7,857 nucleotides of DNA from Chthoniobacterales bacterium (GTDB lineage Bacteria; Verrucomicrobiota; Verrucomicrobiia; Chthoniobacterales; UBA10450). Within the stretch, counting starts at the first letter, position 1. Each line of letters starts with the position of its first letter. Below the pieces are notes generated by a model, which was given only the letters and a program-made list of their open reading frames with translations, did no database searches and was not told where the DNA came from. The position numbers and the translations under genes were made by a program. The DNA lies in the NCBI GenBank assembly GCA_013697015.1, contig JACCXL010000350.1:1-7857 (forward strand), read 5' to 3'. Below, in pieces: positions 1 to 5,888 of the stretch.

Positions 1-54
1 CACTTTTACTTCTGGTTTCTTTTCCGTTGATTTGGTGTTTTTATTTTCTGACAT
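1..54 (-). CDS. Start of a second small precursor-like peptide (partial, cut by window edge)
   Basis: An ATG on the minus strand at 54-52 opens a frame that stays open to base 1 and reads MSENKNTKSTEKKPEVKV (18 residues). It lies two bases after the TAG stop of the peptide gene 57-242. Its composition (Lys, Asn, Thr, Glu, Pro; no hydrophobic run) and first residues resemble the N-terminus of that neighbour, which begins (M)SAPKDNKETPVREPK. This suggests a tandem paralogue whose double-glycine motif and core lie outside the window. The stretch is clearly AT-rich (about one third GC in bases 1-60), unlike the large genes here. No strong ribosome binding site is visible (AGAAAG about 10 bases upstream), so coupling to the upstream gene is likely. 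The C-terminal part and therefore the class cannot be seen. Confidence 0.5.
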   Translation of the reverse strand, partial: MSENKNTKSTEKKPEVKV

Positions 55-56
55 AA

Positions 57-242
57 CTAATGGTCTTTCTGTTTGTTGTTTTCCAATGTGTCGCTCGCTC
101 CGAAAAACAATTGACGGCCGCCTTTGACGTTGCCCTTCGGTATCAGGTCGTCCAGACGAATCAATTTTTCCGATCCGCCCTTTTGTCTTTGACCTTTCGG
201 TTCCCGAACAGGCGTCTCTTTATTGTCCTTCGGTGCGCTCAC
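57..242 (-). CDS. Candidate double-glycine-leader precursor peptide (probable exporter substrate)
   Basis: The predicted product is a 61-residue, charged, soluble peptide. Read from a GTG at 242-240, its leader is residues 1-42 and contains LIRLDDLIPKGNVKGG (27-42); a possible core, RQLFFGASDTLENNKQKDH, follows. Val at -4 and Gly-Gly at -2/-1 fit C39-peptidase leaders, although Lys at -7 is not the usual hydrophobic residue. A DL-x-P-K-x(2-3)-KGG motif near the C-terminus is, as I recall, common in short exported-peptide candidates of Gram-negative soil phyla. A second KGG occurs at 21-23. The core has no cysteine, so lanthionine or disulfide chemistry is unlikely. The GTG start is preferred because AGGG lies six bases upstream and the N-terminus then matches the next peptide (1-54); ATG at 260 and TTG at 272 are in-frame alternatives. 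The C39 exporter genes lie upstream on the same strand. The substrate role is inferred; the coding call rests on the motif and the paralogue. Confidence 0.6.
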   Translation of the reverse strand: MSAPKDNKETPVREPKGQRQKGGSEKLIRLDDLIPKGNVKGGRQLFFGASDTLENNKQKDH

Positions 243-546
243 TTGCCACCCTATTACCATGATGCGTGCCAAGCGCTTTGGTTTGCTCTAGGAATTGAAA
301 TTGATGCGCCATGTAAAGGTTTCTTCATGAGTGATTTGCAGAAAGTAATTAAATCGACTGAGGAGCCATTTTTAGCCGATCGTTAGGCGGCTTACGGCAT
401 CGTTTCGGAGCACAAAAGACCAAAACGGTGCACCGGGCGAGCACATTTCTGGACCGGTGGTCGGCGGCTTAGGATCAGCGCTGCAGAATTGTGCGAAAGA
501 AAATGGGCCTCCTTTCCTCCAGGTAAAGCCTGTCCACAAGTCGCGC
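243..546. other. Intergenic region between the sigma-54 activator and the peptide genes
   Basis: This 304-base gap is the likely control region for the peptide genes. It contains a perfect 10-base palindrome, CGGTGCACCG (426-435), and a CACCGG/CCGGTG inverted pair (431-436 and 454-459). AT-rich sequence lies around 330-375. Two imperfect sigma-54-like elements are read on the minus strand, at 296-311 and 256-271. A purine-rich GGAGG-type stretch on the minus strand near 500-520 is followed by no usable start codon. Short frames exist (plus 327-386, 19 residues; minus 328-254, 24 residues), but neither has supporting motifs. I see no convincing rho-independent terminator after the activator gene, so read-through into the peptide genes remains possible. 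Confidence 0.5.
426..459. repeat. Clustered CCGGTG inverted repeats, possible activator or repressor site
   Basis: Bases 426-435 are a perfect palindrome, CGGTGCACCG. CACCGG at 431-436 is also the exact reverse complement of CCGGTG at 454-459, with 17 bases between them. A four-base stem GACC/GGTC (452-462) overlaps the right arm. The cluster lies about 185-215 bases upstream of the preferred start of the peptide gene, within the usual range of an upstream activating sequence for a sigma-54 activator. The neighbouring regulator has a Fis-type helix-turn-helix, which binds such dyads. The dyads are seen directly; the binding role is inference. Confidence 0.3.
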
Positions 547-1551
547 CTATTCTTTTTCCATCTCGCGCAGGTGCCGGGCCAGAGTCGTCCGCGAAATTCC
601 GAGCAACCGGGCCGTCTTCCGTTGATTTAAATCGTTGTGTTCGTAGACGAATCGGATGTGTCGGTTCACCGCGGCCGCAAGCGAAACGTCCGCTGTTGTG
701 CTCTGCCCGTTGCTGGAATTTGGTGGACGTGAGTCTGCTGCTTCGGCTGGCCGCCCGAAGACGGCCGGCTCGAGATCGGGCGGGAAAAAAATGTGCTCCG
801 GAAGAATGACTGGACCTTCAGACAACAGCGTCATCGTACGGACGGTGTGGTGCAGTTCGCGCAGATTGCCGCGCCAATCGTGCACCATGAGCTTCCGCAT
901 CGCCTCCGGATGGATGGCCGTAATTACCCTGTCTTCACTCGCAGCGGATGCCTTCAATTCCGCCGCGATCAACGCCGGCAGCTCCTCGATCCGTTCCCGC
1001 AGCGGAGGAATGAGAAGCGTTAATCCATTCAGCCGATGGTAAAGATCTTCGCGGAACTTGCCTTGCCGGACACATTCCCGCAGCGAGCAGTTGGTTGCGC
1101 AAATTACTCGCACGTTACAGGTGAGCATCCGTTCCGAACCAACGCGTTCGAATTCGCCGTATTCGAGCGCACGCAAGATTTTGACCTGTGCGAGCGGACT
1201 CATCTCCGATACTTCGTCGAGGAAGAGCGTGCCTTGATCAGCCAGTTCGAATTTTCCTTTTACCATCTGCTGCGCACCTGTGAATGCGCCGCGTTCGTGA
1301 CCGAAAAGCTGACTTTCCAGCAACGTGTCCGTCATGGCGGAAGCGTTGAAAGACACAAACGGCTTGTCCGAGCGCGCCGAAGAATTGTGAATCGCGTGCG
1401 AGAGCAGCGTTTTGCCGGTGCCGGTTTCGCCCAGCAGCACGACCGGCACATCGGATTTCGCGGCCAGCACAGCCAGGCGCAGACAACGCGCCATTGCTTC
1501 GTTGGTGGTCGTTAGATCCTCGACCCGGAGCCGCGAGAGCGTGGGTAACAT
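547..1551 (-). CDS. Sigma-54-dependent transcriptional activator (AAA+ plus Fis-type HTH, no sensor domain)
   Basis: This 334-residue bacterial enhancer-binding protein would bind DNA upstream of sigma-54 promoters and use ATP to open the polymerase complex. The AAA+ core starts almost at the N-terminus: Walker A GETGTGKT (41-48), the sigma-54 contact loop GAFTGA (88-93), Walker B TLFLDE (108-113), the arginine-finger segment FREDLYHRL (167-175) and the sensor II region WRGNLREL (226-233). The last has Arg where WPGN is usual. A low-complexity Ser/Pro/Asn linker (about 262-290) leads to a Fis-type helix-turn-helix at about 308-331 (NQRKTARLLGISRTTLARHL). There is no receiver, GAF or PAS domain, so the architecture and length resemble PspF. 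Control must then come from a partner protein or from expression level. The start lies 12 bases after the stop of the HlyD gene, so it is probably the last gene of the export operon. It faces the peptide genes, its most plausible target, though it could also regulate the operon itself or distant promoters. Confidence 0.94.
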   Translation of the reverse strand: MLPTLSRLRVEDLTTTNEAMARCLRLAVLAAKSDVPVVLLGETGTGKTLLSHAIHNSSARSDKPFVSFNASAMTDTLLESQLFGHERGAFTGAQQMVKGKFELADQGTLFLDEVSEMSPLAQVKILRALEYGEFERVGSERMLTCNVRVICATNCSLRECVRQGKFREDLYHRLNGLTLLIPPLRERIEELPALIAAELKASAASEDRVITAIHPEAMRKLMVHDWRGNLRELHHTVRTMTLLSEGPVILPEHIFFPPDLEPAVFGRPAEAADSRPPNSSNGQSTTADVSLAAAVNRHIRFVYEHNDLNQRKTARLLGISRTTLARHLREMEKE

Positions 1552-1563
1552 GAAAAAAGCGCG

Positions 1564-2745
1564 CTATTCGCGCATGTTCTCTTTCAGTTGGCGAATCGGT
1601 TCGAAGGCATATTCGATTAAAGTCCTGCGGCCGACGACAACGCGCGCTTCCCCCCGCATGCCGACGCGCAACGGGAGCGCCTTGCGACGGCCGAGCCGCG
1701 CATTTTCGTCGACGGAAGCAAGGGCAACAAAGTGAGGGCCGTCGGCGGAACTCACGGCTGACGGGCTAATCCAATCGACCTTCGCGTCGACCGTGCCGTA
1801 GCGCTGATACGGATATGCCTCGAAGAAAAACCGCGCCCTCTGGCCCACCGCTAGTTTGGGCAGACTGGATTCGTTGAGCGAAAGCCGCGCCCGCGGCTTT
1901 CCTTCCAACCCGGCGAGCTGGCAAAGTTCCTGACCACTTTGAACCACGCTGCCGGAATTGCGCTGCGCGAGCGAAACAACCATCGCCGCGTAAGGCGCCC
2001 GGACGGTGAGCAGATTCTGCTGCGTATTCTCGAGATCAACTTTGAAGGCCGAGATCCGCATCTTCATCTTCTCAATTTCGGACACCTCCGCACCCCGTTC
2101 CCGCGCGTGGTCCGCCTCCAATTTTTGCTTTTCCGCGGTGACTTGCTGCACCGTCCGTTGCGCCACGCTAAAGTCTTTCTCGGAGGCGGCGGAGTCGAGG
2201 CGCAGGTGAATAACCTCCACGTCCGAGATTCCGCCGCGCTGCAACAGCTTTTCCATCCGTGCCACCAAATCCCGGCTGGAGATCGCGTGCTTCTCGCGGA
2301 ATTTTACTTCGCTCTCGGCCTGCTGGATTTCCGCCGCTTTGATTTCGAGCTGCGAAATGTAAGCGGCGTCGGAGTTCGTCAGACTCTCCTCGTGCGCATG
2401 CAAATCTTCGGCGGTGGTGCGCAGCTGTGTGTCAAACCCTCGGATTTCCTCCGACCGCAAAACAAACAATTCGGCGCCTTCTGCGACCTTCTGCCCTTCC
2501 GAAACCGAGACTTTGCTGACGACCGCTAAGCGGGGCGATTGAATCGGATCGGCGCCCTTTTCCGGGACGAGCACGAATGGGCAGTGCACGGTCTCTGGCA
2601 GGCGGACGACAATCGCAGCGAGCAAAGCGACTGCGAACAGGATGATCAGCAACTGCGCCGACGCCCGCACAACCCACGGTGGCGGATCCTGCGGCAACAT
2701 TTCCGACTCGCCTACGAACGAACCGCGTTGCGTCGCTTCCAGCAT
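1564..2745 (-). CDS. HlyD-family periplasmic adaptor (membrane fusion protein) of a peptide exporter
   Basis: This 393-residue adaptor should link the inner-membrane ABC pump to an outer-membrane channel. A short cytoplasmic N-terminus with a proline-rich stretch precedes one membrane helix (about 26-47). A first half of a lipoyl/barrel-sandwich domain follows (about 68-100, including the SVSEGQKVAEGAELFVL region), then a long charged alpha-hairpin or coiled coil (about 103-250). The second lipoyl half is at about 252-285 (LLTVRAPYAAMVVSLAQRNSG, then G-x-V-x-S-G-Q-E-L), followed by a beta-barrel. The C-terminus has the GMRGEARVVVGRRTL-type ending typical of bacteriocin and peptide-export adaptors. 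Its ATG overlaps the stop of the ABC exporter by one base (TAATG), implying translational coupling. No TolC-like partner is present in the window. The assignment to the family is firm; the substrate is inferred from the neighbours. Confidence 0.94.
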   Translation of the reverse strand: MLEATQRGSFVGESEMLPQDPPPWVVRASAQLLIILFAVALLAAIVVRLPETVHCPFVLVPEKGADPIQSPRLAVVSKVSVSEGQKVAEGAELFVLRSEEIRGFDTQLRTTAEDLHAHEESLTNSDAAYISQLEIKAAEIQQAESEVKFREKHAISSRDLVARMEKLLQRGGISDVEVIHLRLDSAASEKDFSVAQRTVQQVTAEKQKLEADHARERGAEVSEIEKMKMRISAFKVDLENTQQNLLTVRAPYAAMVVSLAQRNSGSVVQSGQELCQLAGLEGKPRARLSLNESSLPKLAVGQRARFFFEAYPYQRYGTVDAKVDWISPSAVSSADGPHFVALASVDENARLGRRKALPLRVGMRGEARVVVGRRTLIEYAFEPIRQLKENMRE

Positions 2746-5700
2746 TATCCCGCCACCCCCAGTTGCTGACTTGAGAGGTAAAAATAAAGTCCGCGCTGCG
2801 CCATCAATTGATCGTGCGTCCCCATTTCCGCGACCATGCCCTTTTCGAGCACGACGATCGTGTTGGCCTCGCGAATCGTACTGAGCCGATGGGCGATGAC
2901 GATGCTGGTTCTTCCCGCCATGAGGCGGCCCAGGTTGCTCTGAATGGCGCGTTCGGATTCGGTATCGAGCGCGCTGGTCGCTTCGTCAAAGATCAGGACA
3001 GGCGGGTTGTTATAGACGGCGCGAGCGATCGCAACCCGCTGCTTCTGTCCGCCGGAAAGTGAGAGGCCTGATTCGCCGATTTTTGTCTCGTAACCGAGCG
3101 GAAGACGCATGATGAAATCGTGCGCGGCGGCGGTTTGCCCAGCTGCCATCACCCGGTCGAGATCGGGTTCGGGATCGCCGAACGAGATGTTCTTCGCGAT
3201 CGTCTCGTTAAACATGTGATTTTCCTGCAGGACAATGCCGATGTGCCGGCGAACATCGCGGTAATTGAGCGATTTCAGATCGACATGATCGAACATGATC
3301 GTTCCTTCGGTCGGTTCGAGCAGACCGGCGATCAGTTTGATCAAGGTTGTTTTGCCGCAACCGCTTCGGCCGACGAGAGCGACCATCCGCCCAGGGGCGA
3401 TGTCGAGCGTGATGTTCGACAGAATGTTCGGCGCTTCCGGGCCCCCGTATTTGAAGGAGACATTGCGCAATTCAATGCGGCCTTCGAGGCTGTGCACCGG
3501 AGTCAGACGCGAGCGATCGCGGCCCTGCTCCGGCTCCTGCTCGAAAATATCGTTCAGTCGATTCAATAGCACGGACGCGAACTGCAGGTTGTCCCAGACG
3601 CCGAGCGTGCGCAGGATCCCTCCGTAAGCCATGGCCGTCAGCGAACTGAACGCGACAAAACCACCGACGCTGAGATGGCCGTTCATCACCTGAAGGGCGC
3701 CCACCCATAAGAAGATCGCCGTGGAGAGCAGGCCAATACTGTTCAGCACGCTGTCGTAGGACATGACGATGAAGCTGCTGCGGAAAATCTTTTTGGAGAC
3801 GGAAAGGAATTCGTTCAGCATCGCATCTCGAAAAACGGTCTCTGCCGACGCGGCTTTCACCGCCTCGATACCCTTGATCGCGTCGATCTGGTGCGAACTA
3901 TATTTACCCTGGCTTTCTTCCACGCTGGCGAAGAGCGGGCGCAAAACTTTGAGGGAAAAGTACATCAGCCCCGCATAGAGCGGTGTCGTCGCGAGAAAGG
4001 CGAACATGAGTAACGGGCTGTAGAGTGTCATAAGCCCGAGCGCGCCGATCAACTGCACGAGTGCGAGCAGCGCGCTGATCCCGTTCCCGACCGCGAACTG
4101 TCGCACCTGCCGCGCGCCATCGAGCCGCCGCTGAATATCACCGGTGCGCCGGCTGTTGAAATAAGTCATCGGCAACGAGAGCAACTGCCGGCTGAGGAAA
4201 TCCAGAATAGCGGTATCCAACCGGACGGCGGCAAACGCGAGCAGGTATTCCTGCGCGAGCGTCGCCAGCTGCACGAAGACCAGCGCCCCGAACATCCCGA
4301 GCAGGATCGTGCCGAGCAGTCCGACGTCGCGTTCCACGATCACCTTGTCGACGACCATCTCGGTGAAGACGGGAAACAGCAGTTCCAGGACGCTGATGGC
4401 GACCGCGAGCACCAGCACCTGCACCAGGATGCGCTTGAACTTCGCGATGAATGGCATCACCCACATCGCGCTCGGCCGGCTTTCGGGCGCTTGTTCAAAA
4501 GCGATGGTGTAGTCGAAGAGCGCCGCGTAGCCCGACCAGTTCTGTTCGAATTCTTTGCGCGCGATTTTGCGCAAGCCAAGGGCCGGATCAGCCACGCGAA
4601 CGAATTTTTCGTTCACCTCATAGAGGACCATCCAGTGATTGCCCTCCCAATGGACGATCGCCGGCAATGGCATCAGCGGGAGATTCCGCAGTGAAACTTT
4701 GAGGGCACGCGCCGCGAGCCCCAGTTCCGTCGCGGCGCGACAAAGCGCCTTCAGACTGGTGCCATCGGTCGCGGTGTGGCAAAGCTGCCGAATCCGCGCC
4801 AGGCTCACTTTGCGGCCAAAATGCCGGCAGATCATGCCGAGGCTGGCCGCGCCGCAATCCATCTCGTCGATCTGTTCGATGGCTTCGAATTTTTTGATCC
4901 GATGTTTCCGCTTTCGGAAATGTCCCTCGTCGTCGGCAAACGGGTGCGCCTCGTCCGTTGTTTTGACCGGCGGCTGCGCATCGAGCGCCACCTTGTCATG
5001 CGCGGCCGCTTCGGCCGGGAGCATCTCGGTCGTAAAATCAAGCGGGATGCGCGCTTCCGTTTTGGCCTGATACTGCGCGAGCCGCTCTTCCAGCAGTTTG
5101 CCGAATTCCGGAAAATGCTTCTTCAGATCGTGCACGGCATCGGGCGGCAACGCGAGGAGCCGGCAATCAGAATAGGCTTCGACCGACGCGGCGCGGGGCG
5201 AGCCGTTCAAAATGGAGAGCTCGCCAAAGAAATCGCCGTCGCGATAGAACGCCAGATTTTTGGCCTGTCCGTTGTTCGCGAGAAACGCTCGCGCGCGTCC
5301 TCGTTCCAGGATGTACATCGGGCCCGCCGGATCACCTTCCTTGATGATGAGGCTCCCTTTCTGGAACTCGACGGGTGAAAGCTTTTCGATCACGCCGCGC
5401 AGTGCCAGCGCCGGCAGCCGGCCGAAGTTGCTGAATTCGTAGAGAAAACCGTGCAGCGAGCGTTGCCTGGCCGTCAGCTCAATGTGCCGTTTTACCTCGG
5501 GCACTTCGGTCGTGAGCTGCAGGAAGTCGGAGCGATCGAGACGCTGCACTTCCACCGCGGTGCTGCAGCGAATGGTCGCGCTGCGCGTCCCGCCATCGAA
5601 GAGCGCTGCTTCGCCGAAGCTTTCGCCCGGCCGCAACGTCCCGAGCGGAATTTCCTCACCGCTCTGCTGAATCTTGACCGCGCGGACGCGGCCGGACGTG

Positions 5701-5888
5701 AGGAGATAGAAGGCGTCGGCCGGGTCGCCTTGATGAACGATGACGTCGCCGAATTCGTAGGTCTCCTGCTGCAGGAGCGAGCCGAGTTTCTCGAGATGAC
5801 CTTCGTCCAGATACTGGAAGAGCGGCGAGCGTCGGAGAACGCCTTCGTCCTGGATTTTCATTCGGAGGAAATCGTGAGAAGCCGCCAT
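2745..5888 (-). CDS. C39-peptidase ABC exporter with two N-terminal cyclic-nucleotide-binding domains
   Basis: This 1047-residue inner-membrane half-transporter should cut double-glycine leaders and export the peptides. Two Crp-type domains come first: about 15-140, with FGEAALFDGGTRSA (91-104), and about 145-275, with FGELSILNGSPRAA (221-234). Both keep the Gly-Glu and Arg of the phosphate cassette. After a hydrophilic linker comes the C39 peptidase (about 335-460), with oxyanion Gln339, Cys345 in DEMDCGAASLGMI, His418 in GNHW and Asp434 in ADP, all intact. The six-helix membrane domain spans about 475-770. The ATPase has Walker A GRSGCGKTT (840-848), Q-loop Gln888, signature LSGGQ (944-948), Walker B VLIFDE (964-969) and switch His1000. 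Ordinary C39 exporters have about 700 residues; the excess is the regulatory front end. The 5888 start overlaps the upstream gene by 31 bases. Met10 (5861) gives an ATGA overlap typical of coupled genes and may be the true start; neither has a good ribosome binding site. Confidence 0.97.
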   Translation of the reverse strand: MAASHDFLRMKIQDEGVLRRSPLFQYLDEGHLEKLGSLLQQETYEFGDVIVHQGDPADAFYLLTSGRVRAVKIQQSGEEIPLGTLRPGESFGEAALFDGGTRSATIRCSTAVEVQRLDRSDFLQLTTEVPEVKRHIELTARQRSLHGFLYEFSNFGRLPALALRGVIEKLSPVEFQKGSLIIKEGDPAGPMYILERGRARAFLANNGQAKNLAFYRDGDFFGELSILNGSPRAASVEAYSDCRLLALPPDAVHDLKKHFPEFGKLLEERLAQYQAKTEARIPLDFTTEMLPAEAAAHDKVALDAQPPVKTTDEAHPFADDEGHFRKRKHRIKKFEAIEQIDEMDCGAASLGMICRHFGRKVSLARIRQLCHTATDGTSLKALCRAATELGLAARALKVSLRNLPLMPLPAIVHWEGNHWMVLYEVNEKFVRVADPALGLRKIARKEFEQNWSGYAALFDYTIAFEQAPESRPSAMWVMPFIAKFKRILVQVLVLAVAISVLELLFPVFTEMVVDKVIVERDVGLLGTILLGMFGALVFVQLATLAQEYLLAFAAVRLDTAILDFLSRQLLSLPMTYFNSRRTGDIQRRLDGARQVRQFAVGNGISALLALVQLIGALGLMTLYSPLLMFAFLATTPLYAGLMYFSLKVLRPLFASVEESQGKYSSHQIDAIKGIEAVKAASAETVFRDAMLNEFLSVSKKIFRSSFIVMSYDSVLNSIGLLSTAIFLWVGALQVMNGHLSVGGFVAFSSLTAMAYGGILRTLGVWDNLQFASVLLNRLNDIFEQEPEQGRDRSRLTPVHSLEGRIELRNVSFKYGGPEAPNILSNITLDIAPGRMVALVGRSGCGKTTLIKLIAGLLEPTEGTIMFDHVDLKSLNYRDVRRHIGIVLQENHMFNETIAKNISFGDPEPDLDRVMAAGQTAAAHDFIMRLPLGYETKIGESGLSLSGGQKQRVAIARAVYNNPPVLIFDEATSALDTESERAIQSNLGRLMAGRTSIVIAHRLSTIREANTIVVLEKGMVAEMGTHDQLMAQRGLYFYLSSQQLGVAG

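Noticed and set aside
60..386. 108-codon plus-strand frame across the peptide gene and the gap
   Set aside because: It lies opposite the KGG peptide frame, has no recognisable domain and an odd composition, and its start has no ribosome binding site. The minus-strand reading has a motif, a tandem paralogue and operon context.
327..386. Nineteen-residue plus-strand frame with AAAGG upstream
   Set aside because: It is very short, has no Gly-Gly motif or leader features, and is oriented against the export operon. The purine tract alone is not enough.
480..546. Possible terminator after the sigma-54 activator gene
   Set aside because: No stable GC-rich hairpin followed by a T-run is visible on the minus strand; only short purine-rich and palindromic pieces occur.
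1036..1515. 159-codon plus-strand frame opposite the sigma-54 activator
   Set aside because: It is antisense to conserved AAA+ motifs; its open frame is explained by the high-GC codon pattern of the true gene.
4776..5378. 200-codon plus-strand frame opposite the exporter
   Set aside because: It is antisense to the Crp-type and C39 domains and has no domain of its own; it is a shadow of a high-GC gene.
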